Positions 1 to 5,351 of a DNA stretch of 5,351 nucleotides are shown piece after piece. How positions within the stretch are numbered: position 1 is the stretch's first letter; the number at the start of each line of letters is the position of its first letter. The DNA is taken from positions 1 through 5,351 of the forward strand of contig JAKSMA010000170.1 of the NCBI GenBank assembly GCA_024400895.1, written 5' to 3'. The translations under genes and the position numbers were made by a program. Origin of the DNA: Muribaculaceae bacterium. Lineage in GTDB: Bacteria; Bacteroidota; Bacteroidia; Bacteroidales; Muribaculaceae. The notes under the pieces are model-generated. The model was given only the letters and a program-made list of their open reading frames with translations. It searched no databases and was not told where the DNA came from.

Positions 1-213
1 GGGCGCAAGCTGCGTGTGCAATATTTGTTGAACAATTTTGCGATTTTTGATGGCGTGGCGGGGTGTTTTAGTGTGGCTTTTTGGGGGTGGGTTATCCGAG
101 TTTTTTGTGGCGATTCAAAAAAAAAATTTCTTTGTAGTGTATGATATTGAAAATGAGCGAGTTCTTGGGATTGAAAAAAGTAGTAAAAAATTTGGAGGTT
201 ATTAGAGTTTAAA
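1..213. other. Upstream stretch without a supported gene
   Basis: No convincing gene is visible. The + frame starting at base 1 is open for 47 codons until TGA at 142-144, but it has no start in view, low-complexity T/G-rich sequence and no recognisable motif. It could be the tail of an upstream gene or chance. The other two + frames stop within the first 50 bases. The minus strand has no ATG here, since the + strand lacks CAT in this stretch. The left part is G/T-rich, with runs such as TTTTTGGGGGTGGG near 79-92. The right part is A-rich and supplies the -33-like TTTG of the candidate promoter for the next gene. Confidence 0.5.
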
Positions 214-223
214 ATTACTTTTG
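191..223 (+). promoter_or_regulatory. Candidate Bacteroidetes-type promoter for the DUF4919/DUF3857 operon
   Basis: TTTG at 191-194 and TACTTTTG at 216-223 match the Bacteroidetes primary sigma boxes (-33 TTTG and -7 TAnnTTTG), 21 bases apart, close to the usual spacing. Transcription would start near base 230, giving a leader of about 150 nt before the ATG at 383. The -7 box lies inside the leader repeat and recurs exactly in its second copy. A second TAnnTTTG match, TAAATTTG at 280-287, lies further downstream and is an alternative. Boxes were matched by eye; no start site is known. Confidence 0.5.
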
Positions 224-346
224 CATTGGGAAAGTTGCTTTTCTCGCAAAAAAGTTGCTTTTTTTTTTTTTTTTTTGCATAAATTTGCGTACGGCAAAGC
301 CTGATGCAGAGCCACTTGTAGAAGATTTTAATACAAAACAGATAAT
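214..346 (+). repeat. Leader/promoter direct repeat, copy 1
   Basis: This 133-bp stretch recurs at 5019-5142. The first 45 bases match with one difference (T240 against A5045). A T-tract of 18 bases (259-276) follows, against A plus 8 T in the other copy. The last 70 bases hold one difference at 279, a divergent patch at 301-309 (3 of 9 match), then 37 identical bases (310-346). Outside the T-tract, 107 of 115 positions match. The unit carries two -7-like boxes (216-223, 280-287) and a small inverted repeat, TTTGC 284-288 with GCAAA 294-298. It ends 36 bases before the DUF4919 start, so it acts as promoter plus 5' leader. Confidence 0.85.
259..276 (+). repeat. Homopolymer tract of 18 T
   Basis: Eighteen consecutive T sit inside the leader repeat, directly before the GCATAAATTTG segment that contains a second -7-like box. 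The matching tract in copy 2 is 8 T (5065-5072). Tracts of this length are prone to replication slippage and to sequencing length errors, so the exact count is uncertain. Confidence 0.8.
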
Positions 347-382
347 AAGATAAATTGAACTTTCTGGATTAATTTTACGGAT

Positions 383-829
383 ATGAAAAAGTTATTGTTT
401 CTCGTATTGGCTATCGCTACAGTGTCGATATGCTATGCACAGCGGGAGGTCTTTCCTGTCAGCTGGGACAGCGTGACCGTAATTGTAAACCACAATCCCG
501 ACTCGGTGGCGTCGCTCGTGAAGCGTATGTCGGCAACAACGTTGGATACTTCGCTTACCTACGAAGAGCGCCGTTTGGCTTTCTATGGGCAGTCGTTGTT
601 GACAAAAGACGAGGAAGATATTCATAGTTCTGATTTATCAAAACTATTTAAAGCGGCAAAGTATGAAGAGTCGCTCTCAAAGGCTGAAGAAATGTTGGCG
701 ATTAATCCTCTGTGTCTGGAAGCACTGGTGTCTGCAGAACACAGTGTCCTAAAAATGGTGAAGGCTGGCAGCAATAAATGGAAAATGGATGATGCCGCGG
801 TTTATTATTACCGTGCTATGCGCGTATAG
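383..829 (+). CDS. N-terminal 148-aa product of the interrupted DUF4919 gene
   Basis: This is what standard translation yields from the interrupted gene: signal peptide plus about 129 mature residues, ending YYYRAMRV. It lacks the conserved C-terminal third (GDG and DEY blocks and the terminal strand), so a folded, working DUF4919 domain is doubtful. The ATG at 383 is chosen because a typical signal peptide (KK, then LLFLVLAIATV) starts exactly there. As is usual in Bacteroidetes, there is no clear Shine-Dalgarno sequence in the preceding AT-rich bases. Re-initiation for the C-terminal part would need GTG 887 or ATG 908 and would give a piece without a signal peptide. Confidence 0.55.
   Translation: MKKLLFLVLAIATVSICYAQREVFPVSWDSVTVIVNHNPDSVASLVKRMSATTLDTSLTYEERRLAFYGQSLLTKDEEDIHSSDLSKLFKAAKYEESLSKAEEMLAINPLCLEALVSAEHSVLKMVKAGSNKWKMDDAAVYYYRAMRV
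827..829 (+). other. In-frame amber (TAG) codon inside the DUF4919 gene
   Basis: Codons run CGC-GTA-TAG-AAC-GCG-ATT, and the family-like peptide continues directly as NAIATTGDG. TTG, TAC, TAT, CAG, AAG and others are one base away from TAG. Leucine (TTG) would suit the pattern before NAI, but that is a guess. General TAG reassignment is unlikely, because the two long intact genes downstream (667 and 627 codons) contain no in-frame TAG. Confidence 0.8.
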
Positions 830-1071
830 AACGCGATTGCCACTACTGGCGATGGGAGTGCCGAGCATCCTTTTTATGTCACAAAGGTGGCCGACGAATA
901 TAACTTCATGCGTCACTATTTGGATTTATGGGCGTATGCGAGTCAGACTCTTGTTGGGATGTGCGACAAATTTACGCTCAAAGAGGGTAGCCAGTACTAT
1001 GATGCTTCCACTATTTATTTTGAAGCTTCGCGGCCAATCCAAAAATTGCAGGCAATTTTTGGAATGTGAAG

Positions 1072-1106
1072 AACAATTCGGTTGGAGTTGTTAAGTGATT
1101 TTTTTT
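1072..1106 (+). terminator. Weak terminator/attenuator-like hairpin between the DUF4919 and first DUF3857 genes
   Basis: AACAATTC (1072-1079) can pair with GAGTTGTT (1085-1092) over a 5-base loop GGTTG, as 8 pairs including one G-U. A run of 8 T follows at 1099-1106. The stem is A/U-rich and the T-run lies 6 bases away from it, both poor features for an intrinsic terminator. It begins 3 bases after the DUF4919 stop. If it works, it would only partly reduce transcription into the downstream pair, since no good promoter is visible in the gap. Confidence 0.3.
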
Positions 1107-1132
1107 GCAATAAATAAGAAATAATAAAAGAT

Positions 1133-3136
1133 ATGAAGCACTTTAGCAAACTGTTTTTCGTGATGGCGATAGCCATGGGCTTTATGTGTGCACAGCAGGC
1201 TGTGGCACAGATAAAGGTGAATCAAAAATTTGGTAAACCTACAGAAGAGGAGATGGCGATGACCACCTATGCAGCCGACACCAGCGCCGCTGCTGTGGTG
1301 CTTTATGCTTCCAGAACGGTGCGATACGAATTTGCGCAAACCGATTTCAAAACCATTACCGATGTGAAGTGCCGAATCAAGGTGCTGAAAGAGGAAGGTA
1401 AGGAGTGGGCTAATGGTAGCGTGGTGTTTGACTACAATAACGGTAAGTATGGCAGTTGCGAAATGCTTAGCCAGCTGAAAGCCTATTCCTACAATATGGA
1501 AAATGGCAAGGTGGTGAAGACGAAGATGGAGAGCAGTATGTTGAGCAACGAAGACCTCACCAAGCGTAAGCGTGTCACCAAGTTTACAGTGCCAAAGGTG
1601 ACTGTAGGCTCTGTGATTGAATATGAATACTCTATCAGCAGCGATTTCTATTACACGATTGACGATTGGAATGCACAGCGAAGCATTCCTGTGCTTTACA
1701 CAAGCTATGAATTGACTATTCCTGAATATTTCAATTTTAATGTAAATGAAACTGGCTTCCATCGTTTGGAGCATGGACGCAAAAGTGTGAACACCACTTT
1801 CTCGCTCAAGGGTGGCTATTCGGCATCATGCAGCTGTGAAGAGTACACTTTCGTGGGACGCGACTTGCCTGCGCTGAAGAAGGAGAACTTTGTGTATAAT
1901 CCGCTCGTGTATGGTCAGAAGGTGACTGCCGAGCTGATGAGCATTCAGTTTCCGGGCGAGCCTTTCCACAGCTATACCACCACATGGAAGAGTGTGGACG
2001 AGCGCCTGATGGATGCCGATGGATTTGGCGACCTTCTGAAAAAGCATGTGCTTAAAGATGAGATGGCTGCTGCGGGCGTGGCTTCGCTGCCTTCGGTCGA
2101 GGAAAAAGTGAAGGCTGTGGTGAAGCTGGTGAGCGATAAAGTGCGTTGGAACGAAAAGGTGGGGCTTACTGGTGTGTCGGCATCGAAGGCTCTGAAGGAG
2201 GGCTCTGCCAACAATGCTACTATCAATTTCATGCTCATCAATATGCTTAATGATGCGGGCATTGAAGCCTTTCCAGTGGTGCTTCGCACTCGCGATGAGG
2301 GCTTTCTGCCTGTGACCAACCCCACCATTGATGCCCTCACCACCGTGATTGTGGGCTACAGCGATGGTGAGAAGAACCACTATCTGGATGCCTCGATGTT
2401 GCAAGATGGCTATATTGACGTGCTGCCGGGCATTATGCTGGTTGACCGTGCCCACGAGGTGCGGAAGGATGGCTTGGGCGACTGGCTGAACCTGCAGGAT
2501 GCGTCGGTGGCAAAATGCACGCAGTCGGTGCTGGCAACATTGGATGCCTCTGGCGTGCTTTCGGGTACAAGCAGTTCAAGAGCCACCGGTATTGATGCCG
2601 CACAATTTCGCAAGAGTTTCCGTATGGCTTCCGACAGCACCACTTATGTGAGCGAGAAGGCGAATCGTCACAATATCGAAATCAGTGAATGTAACATGGG
2701 CAACGCTCGTGGCTTCTTGCCTGTGGTCACCGAAACGTTTACATTCACTAAGCAGTGCAACAGTGTGGGAGATCTCATCTACCTTAACCCGCTCGTTTTC
2801 CCGCTTTTGGATGAGAATCCATTTGTGGCAGAAGAGCGAAAGGTGCCTATCGATTTCCCAACTTTTGAAACTCAGGCGCTCGTCGCCAATATCACACTGC
2901 CCGAGGGCTATGCTGTGGAAGCATTGCCTGACCCAATCAATATGATGTCGACCGACAAGAGTATCAAGTTCTCTATGCAGATGGGAATTACTGAAAATCA
3001 GTTGGCTGTGCGATGCACCTATTCGTTGAGCAAACTCTTTTTCACTGTCGAGGAGTATCTCGATGTGAAGGCCATGTTTAGCGAAATAGCAAAACAGTGC
3101 AACAATATGGTGGTGATTAAAAAAGCGGAACAATGA
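1133..3136 (+). CDS. Secreted DUF3857 protein with a degenerate transglutaminase-like domain
   Basis: Exported 667-aa protein. Residues 1-25 form a signal peptide with likely cleavage AVA|QIKVN, so it acts in the periplasm or at the envelope. A DUF3857-type beta-rich region spans about 55-240 (VLKEEGKEWANGSVVFDY, then FTVPKVTVGSVIEYEYSI). A transglutaminase-like core lies at about 320-420, and the C-terminal beta domain (about 465-667) carries LNPLVFP, NPFVAEERKVPIDFP and LPEGYAVEALP. In the core, the stretch where active relatives have G-D-C reads EGSANNATINF (356-366), with no Cys. The His segment reads DALTTVIVG (400-408), with no His. Only the Asp of HYLDAS (D419) remains, so a pseudoenzyme with a binding or structural role is inferred. 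Such Cys-less members are, as I recall, common in Bacteroidetes. The ATG fits the signal peptide; the stop overlaps the next gene by ATGA. The substrate is unknown. Confidence 0.88.
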   Translation: MKHFSKLFFVMAIAMGFMCAQQAVAQIKVNQKFGKPTEEEMAMTTYAADTSAAAVVLYASRTVRYEFAQTDFKTITDVKCRIKVLKEEGKEWANGSVVFDYNNGKYGSCEMLSQLKAYSYNMENGKVVKTKMESSMLSNEDLTKRKRVTKFTVPKVTVGSVIEYEYSISSDFYYTIDDWNAQRSIPVLYTSYELTIPEYFNFNVNETGFHRLEHGRKSVNTTFSLKGGYSASCSCEEYTFVGRDLPALKKENFVYNPLVYGQKVTAELMSIQFPGEPFHSYTTTWKSVDERLMDADGFGDLLKKHVLKDEMAAAGVASLPSVEEKVKAVVKLVSDKVRWNEKVGLTGVSASKALKEGSANNATINFMLINMLNDAGIEAFPVVLRTRDEGFLPVTNPTIDALTTVIVGYSDGEKNHYLDASMLQDGYIDVLPGIMLVDRAHEVRKDGLGDWLNLQDASVAKCTQSVLATLDASGVLSGTSSSRATGIDAAQFRKSFRMASDSTTYVSEKANRHNIEISECNMGNARGFLPVVTETFTFTKQCNSVGDLIYLNPLVFPLLDENPFVAEERKVPIDFPTFETQALVANITLPEGYAVEALPDPINMMSTDKSIKFSMQMGITENQLAVRCTYSLSKLFFTVEEYLDVKAMFSEIAKQCNNMVVIKKAEQ

Positions 3137-5016
3137 TGAACCGATATATCTTCATTACAGCCATCTTTGCCTTGGCAATGCTTGCCGAGGAGGCTTTCGC
3201 TCAGACCGATGCCGACGCGAGGGTGGTGGAGCAGACCACGCAGGTGGTGTGCAAAAACAAGAATAATGCCACCGAGAAGCACAAGGTGGTGTATGAAATT
3301 CTGAACCAGAAAGGTAAGGAATTTGCCGATGTGAGCATCATGTGCGACAAGTATAACTCGCTTTCTTCGTTCTTGGGCATCGTGACCGATGCCTCGGGCA
3401 AGGAAATCAAGAAAATAAAGAAGGGCGATTTGAATCGCACCGAATATTCTTCGGAAGCATTTGCCACCGACGATTATCTTCTCTACTACGAATACACGCC
3501 GCCCACTTATCCCATCACGGTGACCTATGAATGGACCGAGGAAATGAAGGGCGGTTTGCTCGGATTTCCTGCGTTTGTGCCGCAGATGGGCACTCGTCTG
3601 GGAGTGGTGCATTCTAAGTATGAACTCACTGCTCCTGCCGATATGGGCATCAGATACAAGGCTGTGAACATGCCTTCGAAGGTGGAGGAAAAGAAAAACG
3701 CCGATGGCACCGTCACCTTCGTGGCGGAAGTGAATCAACTCGCTCCAGTGCCTGATGAAGACTACCATGTGCCGGCATTGGAGATGTTGCCCGCTGTGTA
3801 TTTCGCACCGAGCAATTTCAATTATTTGGGCACGAGTGGCAATAGTAGCACTTGGGAGGATTTGGGCAAGTGGCAGTATGGCTTGCTGGACGGACGCGAC
3901 GAGATCACTGATGAGTTTAAAGCCTCGCTCCATGCCATGACCGACACTTGCACCTCGGTGCGGTCGAAGATTGCGGTAGTGTATCAGCTGATGGAGAAAA
4001 CCACTCGCTACGTGAGCATCCAGTTGGGCATCGGCGGTCTGCAACCATTTCCCGCCAAAGAAGTGTGTCGCACAGGTTTTGGCGATTGTAAAGGCCTTAC
4101 CAACTATATGCGTGCCATGCTCAAGGAGCTGGGTATCCACAGTGTGTATTGTACCATCAATTCGGGCAAAAGACGTAATTTTTATCCCGATTTCGCCAGC
4201 TCGGGCATGTCAAACCATGTGGTGCTCTGTGTGCCAGAAGCAAGTGGCGACTCGCTATGGATAGAATGTACCAACGCCACGCTGCCATTAGGCTATGTGC
4301 ACAGCGACATCGCAGGGCACAATGCCATGGCTGTGGATGAACAAGGCGGACATCTGGTACGTTTGCCCGAATATGCCGACACACTCCACTTGCAAATGAC
4401 AAAAGTGGATGTGAACCTCGCTGCTGATGGCTCGGCACAACTTCGTGTGCAGCAGCGCTCTGAGTTTGGCCAATACGAAGACTTGATTCCGCTGCGTTAC
4501 GCCGACGATAAAAAGCGCAAAGAATGGGTGTTGAAGAACTTGACGGTGCCCCAAGCCACCGTTAGCACGATTTCTGTGGACGAGCATCGCGAGCCTTATG
4601 GTGTGCCTTGCATGAATGTGACGGCGGAAATCGATAGCCGTAAATATGCCAATATCACAGGCGCACGCATGTTCGTGCCCGTGAATCCCACGCATCGCAC
4701 CTATTCATCAGTACCCAACCATCCCAATCGCAAGGGCAAGGTGTATGTGGGCACAGGCTATCGTGATATCGATGTGGTCACCATCCACATTCCCGATGGC
4801 TTCACGCTTGAGGCTCTTCCTGCACCGGTGCAACTGAAAGAGGCATTCGGCGAGTTTGAGATAAAAGCTGAAAAAATCAACGACCAAACTGTGGCTGTCA
4901 ACACCTCACTCACTATGCATCGTGGCACATATCCCGTAGAAGCGTTTAAAGCCCTCTACGAATTTAAAAAGAAGGTGCTGCAACAATACCACCAGCAGTT
5001 GGTGCTTAAAAAATAA
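3133..5016 (+). CDS. Secreted DUF3857/transglutaminase-like protein with Cys and His retained
   Basis: Exported 627-aa paralogue of the preceding gene. The signal peptide covers 1-23 (likely AFA|QTDAD). A DUF3857-type region spans about 40-205 (EILNQKGKEFADVSI; YYEYTPPTYPITVTYEW). The transglutaminase-like core lies at about 275-395: GFGDCKGLTNYMRAMLKELGI carries the nucleophile candidate Cys319, SNHVVL the His362, and LWIECTNATLPLGY has Glu378 where classical enzymes have Asp. The C-terminal beta domain ends with IPDGFTLEALPAPV (553-566), matching the equivalent motif of its neighbour. The fold could support cysteine peptidase, amidase or acyl-transfer chemistry; the substrate is unknown. 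The start is the first of two adjacent ATGs, overlapping the upstream TGA by ATGA, which points to translational coupling and paired production. The second ATG at 3136 would shorten it by one residue. It ends in TAA 2 bases before the second leader repeat. Confidence 0.9.
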   Translation: MMNRYIFITAIFALAMLAEEAFAQTDADARVVEQTTQVVCKNKNNATEKHKVVYEILNQKGKEFADVSIMCDKYNSLSSFLGIVTDASGKEIKKIKKGDLNRTEYSSEAFATDDYLLYYEYTPPTYPITVTYEWTEEMKGGLLGFPAFVPQMGTRLGVVHSKYELTAPADMGIRYKAVNMPSKVEEKKNADGTVTFVAEVNQLAPVPDEDYHVPALEMLPAVYFAPSNFNYLGTSGNSSTWEDLGKWQYGLLDGRDEITDEFKASLHAMTDTCTSVRSKIAVVYQLMEKTTRYVSIQLGIGGLQPFPAKEVCRTGFGDCKGLTNYMRAMLKELGIHSVYCTINSGKRRNFYPDFASSGMSNHVVLCVPEASGDSLWIECTNATLPLGYVHSDIAGHNAMAVDEQGGHLVRLPEYADTLHLQMTKVDVNLAADGSAQLRVQQRSEFGQYEDLIPLRYADDKKRKEWVLKNLTVPQATVSTISVDEHREPYGVPCMNVTAEIDSRKYANITGARMFVPVNPTHRTYSSVPNHPNRKGKVYVGTGYRDIDVVTIHIPDGFTLEALPAPVQLKEAFGEFEIKAEKINDQTVAVNTSLTMHRGTYPVEAFKALYEFKKKVLQQYHQQLVLKK

Positions 5017-5028
5017 GCATTACTTTTG
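4998..5028 (+). promoter_or_regulatory. Candidate promoter in leader repeat copy 2
   Basis: TACTTTTG at 5021-5028 is the same -7-type box as in copy 1. The -33 position holds GTTG (4998-5001), 3 of 4 bases of TTTG, 19 bases upstream and inside the last codons of the preceding gene. Transcription would start near 5035, giving a leader of about 130 nt before the ATG at 5166. TAAATTTG at 5076-5083 is an alternative -7 box. Because this unit repeats the one before the operon, the genes on its right probably share the same expression signal. Confidence 0.4.
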
Positions 5029-5142
5029 CATTGGGAAAGTTGCTATTCTCGCAAAAAAGTTGCATTTTTTTTGCGTAAATTTGCGTACGGCAAAGCATAG
5101 CGCCAAGCCACTTGTAGAAGATTTTAATACAAAACAGATAAT
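5019..5142 (+). repeat. Leader/promoter direct repeat, copy 2
   Basis: This is the second, 124-bp copy of the unit at 214-346, in the same orientation, with a T-tract of 8 instead of 18 (5065-5072). GCAAAAAA (5051-5058) and TTTTTTGC (5067-5074) can form an 8-bp A/T-rich stem over an 8-base loop, and TTTGC 5080-5084 pairs with GCAAA 5090-5094. The final 37 bases (5106-5142) are identical to 310-346. The unit begins right after the preceding stop codon and ends 23 bases before the next ATG, so it fills nearly the whole intergenic gap. Confidence 0.85.
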
Positions 5143-5150
5143 GATAAAAT

Positions 5151-5165
5151 AAGATAAGATAAGAT
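5151..5165 (+). repeat. Three tandem AAGAT units before the small ORF
   Basis: AAGAT occurs three times in direct succession (5151-5155, 5156-5160, 5161-5165), touching the ATG at 5166. It may be simple A-rich initiation-region sequence. Changes in unit number would alter the spacing between leader and start codon. Confidence 0.6.
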
Positions 5166-5330
5166 ATGAAGCACAACTGCATTACAGACATCCGCACCAG
5201 CAAATGGTCCACTCCACCAGGTTATATCAACCACGGGGTGCTGGATAAAATTCATAATGATTACGGCTATTGGCATGATGGTGGGTATTGGATTACAATT
5301 TATAACCCCAAAAATAAAAGAAGAAAATGA
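5166..5330 (+). CDS. Small hypothetical protein, 54 aa
   Basis: I do not recognise this protein. It runs from MKHNCITDIR to the basic tail NPKNKRRK, with a Gly/Tyr/Trp-rich centre (YGYWHDGGYWITIY, about 33-46). It has no signal peptide or membrane helix and looks cytoplasmic and basic. Support for its being real: it follows the leader repeat directly, as the operon's first gene follows copy 1; its start context AGATATGAAGCAC equals that of the 667-aa gene over 13 bases; and its TGA overlaps the next ATG by ATGA, suggesting coupling. Against it are the short length and no known family. It might be a small regulator or partner of the next gene, a leader peptide, or a gene remnant. Confidence 0.5.
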   Translation: MKHNCITDIRTSKWSTPPGYINHGVLDKIHNDYGYWHDGGYWITIYNPKNKRRK

Positions 5331-5351
5331 GAGAAAAAGAAATGAAAACAA
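5327..5351 (+). CDS. Start of a downstream gene, cut by the window edge
   Basis: ATG at 5327 overlaps the TGA of the 54-aa ORF (ATGA), and the frame reads MREKEMKT to the window end. A second in-frame ATG at 5342 (MKT) is an alternative start preceded by an A/G-rich stretch. Eight codons are too few to identify a product. The call rests on the overlap arrangement, which resembles the junction of the two DUF3857 genes. Confidence 0.35.

Larger units (their letters stand above)
383..1069 (+). pseudogene. DUF4919 family secreted protein, interrupted by an in-frame amber codon
   Basis: This is a DUF4919-type envelope protein of unknown function, recognised from its sequence pattern. Reading through TAG (codon 149, bases 827-829) gives one frame of 228 codons ending in TGA at 1067-1069, about the expected family length. 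Residues 1-19 form a signal peptide with likely cleavage CYA|QREVF. The middle holds YEERRLAFYGQSL (about 61-73) and a helical segment ending in NPLCLEAL. After the stop the frame continues with family-typical blocks: NAIATTGDG (150-158), DEYNFM (171-176) and, near the C-terminus, IYFEASRPIQKLQAIFG. No frameshift is needed. It is the first gene of the operon, 63 bp before the next. Likely causes are a recent nonsense mutation, a sequencing error, or less likely stop suppression. The family call is from memory of its pattern, not a search. Confidence 0.75.

Noticed and set aside
827..829. Use of an alternative genetic code with TAG as a sense codon
   Set aside because: Two intact genes with about 1,290 codons contain no in-frame TAG, whereas a reassigned code should show several.
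789..1094. Overlapping + frame of 101 codons across the DUF4919 gene
   Set aside because: The DUF4919 frame on both sides of the TAG carries the family pattern; this other frame has none.
1091..1774. Antisense open frame of 227 codons opposite the first DUF3857 gene
   Set aside because: It is a shadow of a well-supported + strand gene, and the protein shows no recognisable motif or sensible signal sequence.
3019..4140. Antisense open frame of 373 codons across the junction of the two DUF3857 genes
   Set aside because: It lies opposite two strong coding genes with signal peptides and family motifs. Its translation is His/Arg/Leu-rich without domain patterns, as expected from the codon bias of the + strand.
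214..5142. The flanking repeats as ends of a transposon or insertion sequence
   Set aside because: They are direct, not inverted; no transposase or integrase gene lies between them, no target-site duplication is evident, and they contain promoter-like boxes.
5124..5351. Antisense hydrophobic open frame at the right edge
   Set aside because: Its hydrophobicity comes from A-rich + strand DNA, it needs a TTG start or an off-window start, and its stop lies inside the leader repeat. The + strand 54-aa ORF fits the leader and the ATGA junction better.

Overview
The window looks like chromosomal DNA of a Bacteroidales bacterium (Prevotella/Bacteroides/Muribaculaceae type). The clues are secreted proteins of families typical of that order (DUF4919 and DUF3857/transglutaminase-like), starts without a strong Shine-Dalgarno sequence, AT-rich intergenic DNA, and TAnnTTTG promoter boxes. 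I cannot name the species.

Layout, all on the + strand. Bases 1-213 hold no convincing gene. Bases 214-346 are copy 1 of a leader/promoter repeat. A DUF4919-type secreted protein follows (383-1069), split by an in-frame TAG at 827-829. After a 63-bp gap with a weak terminator-like hairpin come two long secreted paralogues overlapping by ATGA: a 667-aa DUF3857 protein whose transglutaminase-like domain lacks the catalytic Cys and His (1133-3136), and a 627-aa DUF3857/transglutaminase-like protein that keeps both (3133-5016). Copy 2 of the leader repeat starts 2 bases after the last stop (5019-5142). It precedes a 54-aa ORF (5166-5330), whose stop overlaps, again by ATGA, the start of a gene that leaves the window.

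The three larger genes look like one envelope-protein operon: all have signal peptides, and the last two are a degenerate/intact enzyme pair probably translated in a coupled way. Their substrate is unknown and nothing here identifies it. The most notable points are the roughly 93 % identical leader repeat flanking the three-gene block (repeat starts 4805 bp apart), its T-tract of 18 versus 8 bases, the single amber codon in an otherwise intact DUF4919 gene, and the pseudoenzyme/enzyme pairing. I see no CRISPR array, transposase, tRNA or rRNA.
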